Assembly (NCBI GenBank): GCA_937935245.1
Contig: CALGXX010000016.1
Coordinates: 1-64,000 of the forward strand
Direction of reading: 5' to 3'
DNA from: an uncultured Candidatus Saccharibacteria bacterium
GTDB taxonomy: Bacteria > Patescibacteriota > Saccharimonadia > Saccharimonadales > Saccharimonadaceae
DNA: 64,000 nucleotides
Shown: piece after piece, positions 9,613 to 18,748 of the stretch
Layout: each line of letters opens with the position of its first letter
How positions within the stretch are numbered: position 1 is the first letter of the stretch
Notes under the pieces: generated by a model
The model's input: the letters and a program-made list of their open reading frames with translations, nothing else
The model's database searches: none
Told to the model about the DNA's origin: nothing
Made by a program: the position numbers and the translations under genes

Positions 9613-10563
9613 ATGAAAATCATCACCCTTCTCATTCCTGTCTACAATGAAGAATCCGTTTTGCTGCAATTATTTAAGCGCTTGGACGAATTTACAAAAA
9701 ACACACCCAATTATCAATTCGAATTTTTATTTATAAACGACGGCAGCACCGACAAATCTTTTTCAATCATAACCGAGCAATCGAAAAAAGATTCTCGAAT
9801 TAGCTATATAAATCTATCGCGAAACTTCGGCAAGGAAATTGCGATGATAGCTGGAATTGACCACGTAAAAAGTGATGCTCTGGTGATTATTGATGCAGAT
9901 TTGCAAGACCCGCCAGAGCTCATCCATGAAATGATTTCGTATTGGGAAGATGGTTATAATGATGTCTATGCTCGCCGTAACAATCGACAAGGCGAAACCT
10001 GGCTGAAGAAAAAAACCAGCCAATGGTATTACAGAATATTGCAGAAATCGACCAACATTCCCATTCAGGTCGACACTGGAGACTTTCGCTTACTGGATCG
10101 CCGATGTATTGAGGCTTTACAAAAATTCCGTGAATCTCAACGCAATACAAAAGCGATTTTCAGCTGGATTGGATATAAGAAAAAAGAGATATTTTATAAT
10201 CGCGACCCCAGATTAGCTGGTCAAACCAAGTGGAATTACCGGAAACTACTCAACTTAGCAATCGACGGGATCACCAGCTTTACTACCGCGCCGCTACGAA
10301 TGGCAACTATTTTCGGCTTCATTATTTCGCTTATTGCTTTCATTTGGATTATTTATCTTTTAGTTCGCCCTTTGTTCGGAGTTTCTACTGGCGCTGGATA
10401 TTCCTCACTAATGGCAGTTATCTTATTCCTCGGCGGAGTTCAGTTATTATCCCTAGGTATAATTGGTGAATATGTAGGACGAATATTTATTGAGACAAAA
10501 AACAGACCATTATATTTAATAGAGGAATACCATGCAGAAAATATTAAAAAAACACGCCGATAA
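9613..10563 (+). CDS. GtrB/DPM-type polyprenyl-phosphate glycosyltransferase
   Basis: 316 residues. The GT2 domain (about 1-225) has LLIPVYNEE, FINDGSTDKS, LSRNFGKE and the metal site IIDADLQDPPE. Two C-terminal membrane segments (about 232-252 and 265-290) and the GEYVGRIFIETKNRPLY tail are typical of GtrB/ArnC-like enzymes that attach a sugar to undecaprenyl phosphate. The following gtrA-like gene overlaps by 32 bp, the normal pairing of synthase and flippase. The transferred sugar is not known. Confidence 0.9.
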   Translation: MKIITLLIPVYNEESVLLQLFKRLDEFTKNTPNYQFEFLFINDGSTDKSFSIITEQSKKDSRISYINLSRNFGKEIAMIAGIDHVKSDALVIIDADLQDPPELIHEMISYWEDGYNDVYARRNNRQGETWLKKKTSQWYYRILQKSTNIPIQVDTGDFRLLDRRCIEALQKFRESQRNTKAIFSWIGYKKKEIFYNRDPRLAGQTKWNYRKLLNLAIDGITSFTTAPLRMATIFGFIISLIAFIWIIYLLVRPLFGVSTGAGYSSLMAVILFLGGVQLLSLGIIGEYVGRIFIETKNRPLYLIEEYHAENIKKTRR

Positions 10564-10966
10564 ATTAAGATTTCTTATCGTTGGCAGTACTAATACAGTA
10601 CTAGATTTTGGTATACTTTTTAGCTTAACAATCTTCTTAAATATCCCAAAAGAGTTTGCTAATTTCATATCAACATTCGTTGCCTTTTTGTTCTCGTTTT
10701 TTGCAAATAAAAAATATACTTTCAAGTCAACATCCCAAAACTTGAAAAAACAATTTCTTTTATTTGCCGCAGTCACACTATTCGGTTTATGGGTAATTCA
10801 AACAATTGTTATCGCTACTGTTACACCAATATTTATAAGCTTCGGATTAAATAAATCACTTGCCCTATTAATTAGCAAGCTAGCTGCCACGGCAGTCAGC
10901 CTCGTTTGGAATTACGTTCTATACTCCAGAATAGTCTTTAAAGACACTAAGAACTCTTCTGACTAA
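10532..10966 (+). CDS. GtrA-like membrane protein (probable lipid-sugar flippase)
   Basis: 144 residues with four predicted membrane segments and the GtrA-family pattern LRFLIVGSTNTVLDFG...ANFISTFVAFLFSFFANKKYTF. GtrA proteins are thought to flip undecaprenyl-phosphate-linked sugars made by GtrB-type enzymes; the overlapping upstream gene encodes such an enzyme. The start at 10532 lies inside the upstream gene. The 3' end overlaps the convergent jag-like gene by 20 bp. Confidence 0.85.
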   Translation: MQKILKKHADKLRFLIVGSTNTVLDFGILFSLTIFLNIPKEFANFISTFVAFLFSFFANKKYTFKSTSQNLKKQFLLFAAVTLFGLWVIQTIVIATVTPIFISFGLNKSLALLISKLAATAVSLVWNYVLYSRIVFKDTKNSSD

Positions 10967-11408
10967 TAATCAGCCGTCGTTCGCGGCCTTCACCTTCAGA
11001 ATGCGTATCAATATCGCTATATTCACCAGCCAAGTGATGCACTGTCCAGCGATCGGCGGCATTCAAGTCCACCACCTTTGACTCGCCAGTTCGTCGAACT
11101 TCTTCAATCCAGCCGCGCGCCTTTTCGGCAATTTTTTCAGCGTGCTGCTTTTTATAGTCCGCAATATCCAAATTAACTCGAACAGTTGACGCTTCTTTAT
11201 GATGAAGAGCTGTTGACAAAAGATTCTGAATACTACGCAATGTTTCCGCATTTCTACCAATTAAAATACTACTTCGCTCGCTATGTGGAATTGAGGCTAC
11301 AACAATTCCATCTTCGATTTTTACCGAAACTTCCAGATTCAAGTCAAAGAACGTTAGTAAATCCTCTAAATATTTTTTTACAAATTCAACCGTTTCAATT
11401 TGGTCCAT
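10947..11408 (-). CDS. jag: Jag/KhpB-like KH-R3H RNA-binding protein
   Basis: 153 residues. A KH-like domain (about 25-85, containing ILIGRNAETLRSIQNL) is followed by an R3H domain (about 90-150) with the hallmark spaced Arg and His in NAADRWTVHHLA. This matches Jag/KhpB, an RNA-binding protein usually encoded beside yidC and rnpA near oriC, exactly as here. The N-terminal Jag_N domain of the longer firmicute proteins appears absent or reduced. The start at 11408 has a strong Shine-Dalgarno (AAGGAGG). Confidence 0.9.
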   Translation of the reverse strand: MDQIETVEFVKKYLEDLLTFFDLNLEVSVKIEDGIVVASIPHSERSSILIGRNAETLRSIQNLLSTALHHKEASTVRVNLDIADYKKQHAEKIAEKARGWIEEVRRTGESKVVDLNAADRWTVHHLAGEYSDIDTHSEGEGRERRLIISQKSS

Positions 11409-11417
11409 AAATCCTCC

Positions 11418-12338
11418 TTAATCCTTAGCCTTGATCCGAGTTATCCTAGCCTCTGTAGCTTTTTTAACACGTTTGTCGATTTTTGTCGATGCTTTAGATT
11501 TTTGGGATGATTTTTTATCTGCAATTTCTTGCATTTCTTTAGAGTCTTGTTTAAAGATAATATAATTCTGGAGATATCCCACGGCACTAGCTGTCGTCAA
11601 ATAAAGCGCCAAAGCCGCCGGCAAATATACAATCACAAAGAACATCATTACTGGCATGAATTTCATCATTTTTCGCGTCATAATTGCATTCACTTCTGCC
11701 TGATCTGCTTCTTTTCCATCGCCAGCCTCATCTAAAATGTCACGTAACTTACGATTGCTGTCAGATTGGGGCGACAATTGTTTTGAAGTTAAATATTGCA
11801 AATATGCCGCTACTGCCGCCAAAATAACCAAGCCAACAACAATTCCACTCTTTGATATCGCGTGTTGCGTCAAATCTATAATTCCCAGGAAATTCTGATT
11901 AAATTGATCTGGATTATTTACTAAATTATTAGCAACCGGTAGATTTTTCATGAAATCATAAACATATTTACCCAAGTCGGCGCGACTAGAGACAAAAATC
12001 TGCACCACTCGATACATCGCAATTAAAATTGGTAACTGAATAATCATAACACCAATTGAACCAAAGGCGCTGACGTTGTGTTTTTTGTAAAGCTCCACCA
12101 TCGCTAAGTTACGCATTTGCGGATTTTTTGCGTACTGTTTTTTGATCTTTACAAGCTCTGGCTGCATTTTACGCATCGCCTTTGCCTGATGAAGTTGCTT
12201 CTTAATTAGTGGCCAAAGTAAAAGTCTTACAATAATCGTAAAGATAATGACGCTAACACCAAAATCCGGAATCAGACTATAGATAGCCATTAGCAAATTT
12301 AAAATCGGTCGAACAATAAACTCATCAAAAAAACTCAT
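11418..12338 (-). CDS. yidC: YidC/Oxa1-family membrane protein insertase
   Basis: 306 residues. It has the Oxa1 core with several membrane segments: FGVSVIIFTIIVRLLLWPL, then LIKKQLHQAKAMRKMQPE (cytoplasmic coiled region), GSIGVMIIQLPILIAMYRVV, and later FMPVMMFFVIVYLPAALALY. The Arg in the IIVRLLL helix corresponds to the conserved groove arginine. The large periplasmic domain of proteobacterial YidC is missing, as in Gram-positive types, and there is no obvious lipobox. The Lys-rich C-terminal tail (about 270-306) probably contacts the ribosome. It sits between rnpA and jag. Confidence 0.93.
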   Translation of the reverse strand: MSFFDEFIVRPILNLLMAIYSLIPDFGVSVIIFTIIVRLLLWPLIKKQLHQAKAMRKMQPELVKIKKQYAKNPQMRNLAMVELYKKHNVSAFGSIGVMIIQLPILIAMYRVVQIFVSSRADLGKYVYDFMKNLPVANNLVNNPDQFNQNFLGIIDLTQHAISKSGIVVGLVILAAVAAYLQYLTSKQLSPQSDSNRKLRDILDEAGDGKEADQAEVNAIMTRKMMKFMPVMMFFVIVYLPAALALYLTTASAVGYLQNYIIFKQDSKEMQEIADKKSSQKSKASTKIDKRVKKATEARITRIKAKD

Positions 12339-12362
12339 GTCTTAATTATAGCAAAAAAGCGC

Positions 12363-12710
12363 CTATTTATACAGTTTAGCTTGAGAGAAAAGATTCTTTA
12401 TCGTCTGCTTCAAGTCTTTATGTGGCATCGATAAAACTTCCGCCGAAAATATAATAACAGCCACATCTTGGTCATTTTTCATATTAGGCAATTCCAGGCG
12501 AATAATTTCATAAACACGTCGGCGTATACGATTCCGACGCACCGCTGATTTTAGGACTTTTTTACTAACAACAACCGCAAACCTACTATGATTTCGATAC
12601 GGATTCTTCACATATTTTATCGTGGCTATAGACGAACGAACCGCCTGTCCATTTTTATAGACAAACTTAAGACTGCCATGACCGTGAAACCGATTACATT
12701 GTTGTAACAT
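12363..12710 (-). CDS. rnpA: Ribonuclease P protein component
   Basis: 115 residues, the usual length. The RNR motif region KSAVRRNRIRRRVYEIIR, which binds the P RNA, is clear, preceded by FAVVVSKKVLK. The protein helps the RNase P ribozyme mature tRNA 5' ends. Unusually, a terminator-like hairpin separates it from rpmH upstream, and TATAAT (minus strand, 12719-12724) ends 8 nt before the ATG with no Shine-Dalgarno, so rnpA probably has its own leaderless transcript. Confidence 0.93.
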   Translation of the reverse strand: MLQQCNRFHGHGSLKFVYKNGQAVRSSIATIKYVKNPYRNHSRFAVVVSKKVLKSAVRRNRIRRRVYEIIRLELPNMKNDQDVAVIIFSAEVLSMPHKDLKQTIKNLFSQAKLYK

Positions 12711-12726
12711 ATTTTACAATTATATC

Positions 12727-12753
12727 AAAAAATCCCGCCTTCATCGACGGGAT
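12727..12753 (-). terminator. Terminator after rpmH
   Basis: On the minus strand ATCCCG and CGGGAT form a stem followed by a T-run (complement of 12727-12732). It would end the rpmH transcript before rnpA. Confidence 0.6.
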
Positions 12754-12769
12754 AATTTTTAGCTATTAA

Positions 12770-12907
12770 TTAAATAGCTATTTTAGCGCGACCCTTTAGG
12801 CGGCGGCGCTTCAAAACCAGCCTACCAGCCTTGGTAGAAACTCGTGCCCTAAAACCATGCGTCTTTGCGCGGTGTCGGGTGTGTGGTTGAAATGTTCGCT
12901 TTGGCAT
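12770..12907 (-). CDS. rpmH: Ribosomal protein bL34
   Basis: A 45-residue protein beginning [20 protein letters not shown] and ending in a basic helix ([13 protein letters not shown]), the standard bL34 sequence and length. It is a structural protein of the large ribosomal subunit. It is the first gene of the minus-strand rpmH-rnpA-yidC-jag block and is divergent from dnaA, the classic bacterial origin arrangement. A TATACT -10 lies about 10 nt before the start. Confidence 0.97.
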   Translation of the reverse strand: MPKRTFQPHTRHRAKTHGFRARVSTKAGRLVLKRRRLKGRAKIAI

Positions 12908-12958
12908 ATCAACAAATAGTATATATTCTTTCAGTACTTTTTGCAAGTCGACAATGAC

Positions 12959-13075
12959 TTTTCCACTATCGACGTATATTTTTCCACAATTTTAACAGAT
13001 GAGAATTTTAATTGTGGAAAACTCTACCCCTGTTTTAGATGGTAACATTTCTACTCCGTTCATACTTGTGGAAAA
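12959..13075. other. DnaA-box cluster upstream of dnaA
   Basis: The 223-bp rpmH-dnaA gap contains TTTTCCACT (12959-12967), TTTTCCACA (12980-12988) and two inverted copies TGTGGAAAA (13013-13021 and 13067-13075). These resemble the TTATNCACA DnaA box with a TTTTCCACA variant. The middle two form an inverted repeat with 12-bp arms. This is part of a likely origin or dnaA autoregulation site. Confidence 0.65.
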
Positions 13076-13095
13076 CTCCCCATATTTGCTATAGT
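13066..13095 (+). promoter_or_regulatory. dnaA promoter
   Basis: TTGTGG (13066-13071) and TATAGT (13090-13095) are separated by 18 bp. The -35 overlaps a DnaA-box-like site, which would allow DnaA to repress its own gene. GGGAG precedes the GTG start. Confidence 0.55.
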
Positions 13096-13130
13096 AAAGA
13101 CAGTTAACAGAATTTGAGGGAGTAATTTTC

Positions 13131-14486
13131 GTGGATAGTCATGCGGTTTGGCAGGGTGTTTTAGGTGAGATTGAAGTAACTGTATCGTCTTCGTCATTTA
13201 CTGCGTGGTTCAAAAATACCAAATTGGAAATAATCTCCGACAAAGAAGTTCTTATAATTGCGCCGAATATTTTTGCTAGAACTCAACTTGAAAAGCGATT
13301 CCATCCGCAAATATTGGAAGCCCTGGCTCATAACGGCATTAATGCCCCGTCTATTTCCTATAACGTCGAATCTAGCAATAAAAAACCGCGCGTTAATCGT
13401 GAAGTTGATAAAAGTGGACAAAAAGAACCAGCAAAGCCATTAATTCTGCCATCAAGGAAATCTCATTCTAGCAATCTTAATCCCAGGTACACCTTTGATA
13501 ACTTCATCGTCGGTTCAAGTAACGATTTGGCCTATGCTGCTTGCCAAGCGGTCGCCGCACATCCGGGAGAAAAATATAATCCGCTCTATCTTTACGGAGG
13601 CTCTGGACTTGGTAAAACTCACTTAATGCAGGCTGTTGGCAACGAGATAGTTAAAAAACAACCTTCGGCGCGAGTGCTTTACATCACTACAGAAACGTTT
13701 GTTAATGAGTTCCTAGATTCTATTCGTTTCAAGAAAAAAGGTTTTTCTGATAAATATCGCAATGTCGATGTCTTGATTGTCGATGATATGCAATTTATCG
13801 CCGGGAAAGAAAAAACTCAGGACGAATTTTTCCATACATTTAACGATCTTCATCAGAACAATAAACAAATCATTATTAGCTCAGATAAACCGCCAAAAAG
13901 TATTCCTACTCTAACCGATCGTTTACGTAGTCGATTTGAATGGGGTATGGCGATTGATATTCAGATGCCCGATTATGAAACTCGTTGCGCTATCGTTAAG
14001 GCAAAAGCTGAACTCAGCAACACTGAACTAGATTCCGATGTCGTAGAATATCTGGCGACCAACTTTAAGACAAACATTCGTGAGCTGGAAGGCGCCTTGA
14101 ATCGACTGCTTGCTTATGCGGAAATGCAGAATTTCATACCTGATTTAGCGGCAGCTGAAGGAATTTTGGGAGATATTAAACGTAACAGACCGCAACACAT
14201 AACCGCCAAACAGATAATTGATAAAACGGCGCGCTATTATAATATTGATGTAAAAGATATGTGTTCATCTAGGCGAGATAAATTTATCGCGATGCCAAGG
14301 CAAATTGCGATGTTTCTTCTACGTAGTGAGCTAAAAATGAGTTTTCCGAAAATTGCCCAGGAACTTGGACGAAAAGACCATACGACCGCTATGCATTCAA
14401 TTGAAAAAATTACTAAAGAAAGTCTTACTAACGTCAGTATTCGCGAGCAAATTAACGACATTAAGGATAAATTATATGTTCATTAA
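13131..14486 (+). CDS. dnaA: Chromosomal replication initiator DnaA
   Basis: 451 residues starting at GTG, placed by the GGGAG site upstream. Domain I (about 1-80) is followed by a short linker (about 83-115), then the AAA+ domain with Walker A GGSGLGKTH, Walker B VLIVDDMQF and the sensor region LTDRLRSRF, and the C-terminal DNA-binding domain with the signature GRKDHTTAMHSIEKI. It binds DnaA boxes and opens the origin. Candidate boxes flank it on both sides. Confidence 0.97.
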   Translation: MDSHAVWQGVLGEIEVTVSSSSFTAWFKNTKLEIISDKEVLIIAPNIFARTQLEKRFHPQILEALAHNGINAPSISYNVESSNKKPRVNREVDKSGQKEPAKPLILPSRKSHSSNLNPRYTFDNFIVGSSNDLAYAACQAVAAHPGEKYNPLYLYGGSGLGKTHLMQAVGNEIVKKQPSARVLYITTETFVNEFLDSIRFKKKGFSDKYRNVDVLIVDDMQFIAGKEKTQDEFFHTFNDLHQNNKQIIISSDKPPKSIPTLTDRLRSRFEWGMAIDIQMPDYETRCAIVKAKAELSNTELDSDVVEYLATNFKTNIRELEGALNRLLAYAEMQNFIPDLAAAEGILGDIKRNRPQHITAKQIIDKTARYYNIDVKDMCSSRRDKFIAMPRQIAMFLLRSELKMSFPKIAQELGRKDHTTAMHSIEKITKESLTNVSIREQINDIKDKLYVH

Positions 14487-14731
14487 TTGTGGAAAAGCTG
14501 TGCAGATGTTGTGTTTTTGCGGCGACTTACTAACACACAGATCTGTGGAAAGAAAACGACAAGTCAGCAGACAGTGGAATAATACACAAATATCCACTAT
14601 AAAGTCCACAAATAGCACACAGGGTTTTCCACCTATTTTATCACCACTTCACCCCTGTTTGAATACATTTTTTACCCAGTTTCCACAGCACCTATTACTA
14701 TTAAGACTAATTAAAAATTAAGGAAAGTATA
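14487..14731. other. dnaA-dnaN intergenic region, candidate oriC
   Basis: 245 bp without a gene. It holds DnaA-box-like sites TGTGGAAAA (14488-14496), TGTGGAAAG (14544-14552), TTTTCCACC (14625-14633) and GTTTCCACA (14679-14687), plus weaker TATCCACT and AGTCCACA matches near 14591-14610. An AT-rich stretch (about 14690-14720) lies just before dnaN. Density and position support an origin; unwinding activity is inferred. Confidence 0.6.
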
Positions 14732-15829
14732 ATGAAAGTATCAGTCACCCAAGAAAAACTTGCAAAAGCACTTAATCTAATCAAAGATATTGCATCAAGT
14801 CGCAATGAACTGCCGATATTAAATAATATTTTACTTCGTACTGACGGAGGAAGATTATTGATTGCTGGAACAAATTTGGAAATTGCCTCCACTCAATACA
14901 TTGGCGCGAAAATTGAAGATCATGGATCTATTACAATCCCTGCCCGATTGGTGTCAGAATTCATTACAAACTTACCAAGCGGCCCAGTGGAACTTGAAAC
15001 TAAAAACGAACATTTACATATAACTTCAGGGAAATTCTCATCAGTTATCAATGGTGTGGTAGCTGATGAATATCCTGAACTGCCTACAATTGACGAAAAG
15101 ACCGCTATGCAATATGAAATTGATGTCGAGGATTTAAAGAAAGCCATAGTCCAAACGAAGTTGGCTGTCAGCTCTGACGTCACGCGAGCAGTTCTTACGG
15201 GAGTTTATTGGCATAATTATGAAGGATCGCTATACTTGGCTGCTACTGATGGCTACAGGCTGGCAGAAAAGCGTCTAATAAAGTCAGACAATGAAGTGTC
15301 GGCTATTATTCCCGCTTCTACTCTGGCGGAAGTCAGTAAGAGTGTTGGCGATGAGAAGAAAATTACGGTTCTTTTTGACGATTCTCAAGTTTGTTTTAAG
15401 ACGGGAGATATGGAAATTGTTAGTCGATTGATTGATGGTAAATTCCCCGATTATCGTCAATTAATTCCATCAACTGCTGAAACTGAGATTGTCATTAAGA
15501 AGTCTGATTTTAGTCGAGTTACGAAAATTGCGGCGTTATTTGCGCGTGAATCTGGCGGTGGAATTACAATTACCGCATCAGAGGAGAATTCTCTGCTTTC
15601 TATTCATTCGATTGCTTCTGAGCTTGGTGAGAACACCTCAGAGGCAACAGCTAAGATATCAGCAGACGGTCAAGTAACACTTAACTCACGCTACCTAACG
15701 GAAGTTTTGAATATTATTGACGCGGATGAAATCGTATTTTCGTTCAATGGCAAATTGTCGCCGTGTGTAATTCGCGAGCAAGTAAAAAATCCTGATTATA
15801 CGCACATTATTATGCCGCTTAAGAGCTAG
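14732..15829 (+). CDS. dnaN: DNA polymerase III beta subunit (sliding clamp)
   Basis: 365 residues, the usual length, with three repeated clamp folds. Recognisable parts include the N-terminal MKVSVTQEKLAKALNLIKDI, the central AATDGYRLAEKR and the C-terminal YTHIIMPLKS ending in the Met-Pro-Leu pattern. It tethers polymerase to DNA as a ring. AAGGAAAG precedes the ATG. recF, often next, is absent. The last 11 bp overlap the 3' end of the convergent T4SS-region operon. Confidence 0.97.
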   Translation: MKVSVTQEKLAKALNLIKDIASSRNELPILNNILLRTDGGRLLIAGTNLEIASTQYIGAKIEDHGSITIPARLVSEFITNLPSGPVELETKNEHLHITSGKFSSVINGVVADEYPELPTIDEKTAMQYEIDVEDLKKAIVQTKLAVSSDVTRAVLTGVYWHNYEGSLYLAATDGYRLAEKRLIKSDNEVSAIIPASTLAEVSKSVGDEKKITVLFDDSQVCFKTGDMEIVSRLIDGKFPDYRQLIPSTAETEIVIKKSDFSRVTKIAALFARESGGGITITASEENSLLSIHSIASELGENTSEATAKISADGQVTLNSRYLTEVLNIIDADEIVFSFNGKLSPCVIREQVKNPDYTHIIMPLKS

Positions 15830-16469
15830 TAGAAAACGGAGATAATCTGGAGGCTGTTTCTGACAAAATGTCTTCTGGTATATCTTTGGTGTTGTATATA
15901 GTATTGATTATTTGCGGCTTAGTTTTAATCACCCATTTGTTATTTTCTTTCTTCAGAATAACAGTGTAGATATCACCGGAATTTCTATCTATGACACCTC
16001 TCTGATAACTAGCTGCATACCAGTCGGCGTTATTTCCTAGAATAATTTCTTTTTGAAGTATAAAAGATGATTTTAACTCTGGATATTTGGCAAATAATAC
16101 CTCTGAAATATCACTTCTATATTCGTTTATTTTACTAGACATGAATTTTTGGCTATATTCAGTTTTTATAGATATATTTTCATCCGATCCTTTTACGGTA
16201 AATTCCGTGGAATTCTCATTAATAGAGCCGGACTTAGATGACGTCTTTATTGTATATTTGCCGTCTGATAACTGTATTTTAGAATTACCATTTATCGACG
16301 TAATTTCGGAAGTGCTTTTGTCTGTGTTGCGATATATTTTTGCTGACAGGTTTTCCTTGTCGAAAGTTATAGATATAGTATGTGTTGGCTGGATGAACAT
16401 AATCGCTAGCAATATTAACGTTAATATTGCTAATGTAATGCTGCCAATGATCATATTTCTTCGATTCAT
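15819..16469 (-). CDS. Single-pass membrane protein of unknown function
   Basis: 216 residues, not recognised. It has a basic start, one hydrophobic helix (about 7-27), then an extracellular beta-rich part. The stretch TISITFDKENLSAKIYRN...GKYTIKTSSKSG resembles a PEGA-like surface repeat, like its upstream neighbour. The C-terminal half (about 110-216) contains a conserved-looking NADWYAASYQRG...YTVILKKENNKWVI segment. It is the last gene of the operon running from the PrgI-like gene down to dnaN, 2 bp after the preceding gene, which suggests an accessory role in the envelope machine. Confidence 0.65.
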   Translation of the reverse strand: MNRRNMIIGSITLAILTLILLAIMFIQPTHTISITFDKENLSAKIYRNTDKSTSEITSINGNSKIQLSDGKYTIKTSSKSGSINENSTEFTVKGSDENISIKTEYSQKFMSSKINEYRSDISEVLFAKYPELKSSFILQKEIILGNNADWYAASYQRGVIDRNSGDIYTVILKKENNKWVIKTKPQIINTIYNTKDIPEDILSETASRLSPFSTSS

Positions 16470-16471
16470 AA

Positions 16472-17080
16472 TTACTCCGTAAATGTATTAGCGTAGTTTC
16501 TAAATGTGATATTTAGCTTTGATGGATCAAATCCTTGCTCTTTAATCTTATTAATGGCAGCATTTCTATATCCTTCTATAGTATCGATTTCTACGATAAC
16601 TCCATTCTTATGGTTAGGGTCTGCCTTATATCCAATTGAATAAATTAAGTTTTTTATTGGTAATTTTTTAATTATAGGATTGGTGTCTTCCAACTTTTTT
16701 TGCTCATTAGTAAGTCTATCTGTTGTAGTTCTGTCTATTTCTGACGTTTTAGACGAAGACTGTAATTCTTTAATAGCTTTCTCTGTCGTGGGTGTGAGTG
16801 CAAAAATTATCCTTAACGGATTACCCTTATTTACTTCGACATTAATATTCTCATCTTTAAAGCCACTTCTTGATGCTTTAAAATTGTATGTTCCTGGTTT
16901 TAAATATACGACTTGCGAGCCGATAAATTTTTGATTGCCAGTAGTAATTTCAGCTTTGTCAGGCGAAGTTAATAAGTAAATGGGAGTGGTGTCATGTCTA
17001 TTTATGTAAGTTATGACGCCATATACTAGAGTACTAACTGATAATAATATTAATATACTGCTGACCACTTTTTTATTCAT
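16472..17080 (-). CDS. PEGA-domain membrane-anchored protein
   Basis: 202 residues. A single N-terminal membrane helix (about 5-25) precedes a PEGA-like domain (about 33-95: PIYLLTSPDKAEI...VYLKPGTYNFKASRSGFKD), a small beta repeat often found in surface proteins. The C-terminal part (about 110-202) is mixed helix and strand and unrecognised. Its start overlaps the stop of the lysozyme gene upstream by one base. It is probably an exported accessory protein of the T4SS-like operon. Confidence 0.7.
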   Translation of the reverse strand: MNKKVVSSILILLSVSTLVYGVITYINRHDTTPIYLLTSPDKAEITTGNQKFIGSQVVYLKPGTYNFKASRSGFKDENINVEVNKGNPLRIIFALTPTTEKAIKELQSSSKTSEIDRTTTDRLTNEQKKLEDTNPIIKKLPIKNLIYSIGYKADPNHKNGVIVEIDTIEGYRNAAINKIKEQGFDPSKLNITFRNYANTFTE

Positions 17081-18297
17081 TACTTTTTCCTAAACCAAGT
17101 TACGCTTGGTGATGTTAAACTTTCACTGCCTGCTTTTGGGGCGTATTCACACTGTGAGGCGGATGCTATATTTGAATCAAATCCTTCTATATTACCAACA
17201 TAAACAAATGTATGTCCTGGACTATGAGCAACATCTCCAGGTTTAAGATCGGCTACGTTGATTGAGCTACCATTACCGAGAGTCTGCCAGTTAGCCTCTG
17301 CCCATGCTCTCTGTACACTAGTTGGGCCAGCCTTACCGTTTTCGCCTCCGTAATTATAGTTCTTGTCAAATCCGCTGTCGTGCAACAGTGTAGTCACAAA
17401 CGCGCCACAGTCCACACCACCTCCAAGACAAGAATCTCCAACGAATCGATTTTCGCTTTTTGCCTTTTCTATGGCCTCTGCATACTCAGGCTTTTTGTCT
17501 GTACGAACCTTCTTTTCTGGCCAGGCATAGCGTTTGACATAGCTAATAAAGTCGCCACCATTTGACGAAGAGCATCCTCCTCCACTTCCGCCCGTACCAT
17601 TAAATCTTTCGTAGATTTTTTGTGCAGCGGTACCGCGTATATTTTTAACCTCATCTTTTGTCATGGCTGATTTTTCAAAATCGTCATGCCAAAAAACGGT
17701 GGCGTCATCAACTGTCTTCAGGGTTTTTAATAATTCCCATGAATTTGAAGCGGTACCAAATCCACGAGCAGTGACTGGTCTTTCCTTTCCCTCTTGCACT
17801 AAATACTCTAATTCGAAGATTAATAGTTTGTCATTATCTTCTACCGGAATAGAATCAACCATACCCTTGTCGTTAGGCGCACCACCATATTCTTGGCTGT
17901 AATATTTTTTTAATTCAGATGGTATTTTATTAGCTATCTGTGTTCGCCTTCCGAATGTCCATTGGGCGAGCCCCCATCCCCCAGACTCCCATCCTTGGCC
18001 TACTTCGTGTCTGGTAGGACTAAATCCGGATTCTGCTTGAATATTAGCCATCACGCCAGCTGTTTGTTCGGCGCTTAATCCTGCGTTACGTAGATATCCC
18101 CAAATCTTTTCTTGGTTATCAGATCCTGACACTCCATTAGAAGATGATCCGGAACAAGTTGTTGAATCATTTTCTTTATACCAAAGAATATCGTTTGTTA
18201 CATATGAATCGGGATATCCTGCAGCTAAAGATACTGGTTGCATGGTAATAGCAAAAGATATGGCAAAGCAAAGATCGATAGATAGCTTTTTATACAT
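17080..18297 (-). CDS. Bifunctional cell-wall hydrolase: phage-type lysozyme plus CHAP/NlpC-like endopeptidase
   Basis: 405 residues with an N-terminal signal peptide (about 1-26). Residues about 63-215 form a phage-tail-type lysozyme domain (LRNAGLSAEQTAGVMANIQ, catalytic-type Glu in AESGF, then GWGLAQWTFGRR). After a Gly/Ser-rich linker, residues about 250-400 resemble a CHAP or NlpC/P60 peptidase, with the putative nucleophile Cys in GGVDCGAFVTTLL and His in SPGHTFVYVG. A two-domain muralytic enzyme in a VirB4 operon is the VirB1/CwlT-like component of Gram-positive conjugation systems that locally opens the wall. It overlaps the upstream gene by 8 bp. Confidence 0.85.
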   Translation of the reverse strand: MYKKLSIDLCFAISFAITMQPVSLAAGYPDSYVTNDILWYKENDSTTCSGSSSNGVSGSDNQEKIWGYLRNAGLSAEQTAGVMANIQAESGFSPTRHEVGQGWESGGWGLAQWTFGRRTQIANKIPSELKKYYSQEYGGAPNDKGMVDSIPVEDNDKLLIFELEYLVQEGKERPVTARGFGTASNSWELLKTLKTVDDATVFWHDDFEKSAMTKDEVKNIRGTAAQKIYERFNGTGGSGGGCSSSNGGDFISYVKRYAWPEKKVRTDKKPEYAEAIEKAKSENRFVGDSCLGGGVDCGAFVTTLLHDSGFDKNYNYGGENGKAGPTSVQRAWAEANWQTLGNGSSINVADLKPGDVAHSPGHTFVYVGNIEGFDSNIASASQCEYAPKAGSESLTSPSVTWFRKK

Positions 18298-18748
18298 CAG
18301 ACTGGTTCCTTTTATATTCGTTTATAATATCTGCAGGAACACCAATATTTTTTAAGGCGTCTGAGGATTTTCTATCATTAACACCCGTTACGACCGAATT
18401 ATTTCTTAGAATTGCGTACACGTCATAAGTAGATTTAATTTTCTCGCTATAAATTTCTAAAGTAACCAACTTAAATTCGCCCTGCTCTTTTACTATTGAA
18501 TACTTTTTTAATTCACGATTACCGTAGGTGCTGGAGGTGGAATTTAGTAATTCGGTGATAACTTTTTGCTCTGAAGATTGCTCGTGAGTATTATTTTGAC
18601 TATTTGAGCTCTCGCTGGCATTTTGAGGTGATGATAGAATAGTTGTGTATTGATTACTGTCAGGGTTTTTAACAATAAGAAAAGTTACCGTAATACTTAC
18701 TAAAAATAATACGGATGATATTAATATGATTTTATTATCTTTATTCAT
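18290..18748 (-). CDS. Small single-pass membrane protein
   Basis: About 152 residues when started at ATG 18748; the open frame reaches 18778, inside the upstream gene. The chosen start overlaps the upstream stop as TAATG. One membrane helix (about 6-24) is followed by a Ser/Asn/Gln-rich linker (about 30-60) and a compact exported domain with strands (YSIVKEQGEFKLVTLEIYS). It is not recognised. Its position between the M15 peptidase and the lysozyme suggests a structural or accessory role in the secretion apparatus. Confidence 0.6.
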   Translation of the reverse strand: MNKDNKIILISSVLFLVSITVTFLIVKNPDSNQYTTILSSPQNASESSNSQNNTHEQSSEQKVITELLNSTSSTYGNRELKKYSIVKEQGEFKLVTLEIYSEKIKSTYDVYAILRNNSVVTGVNDRKSSDALKNIGVPADIINEYKRNQSDV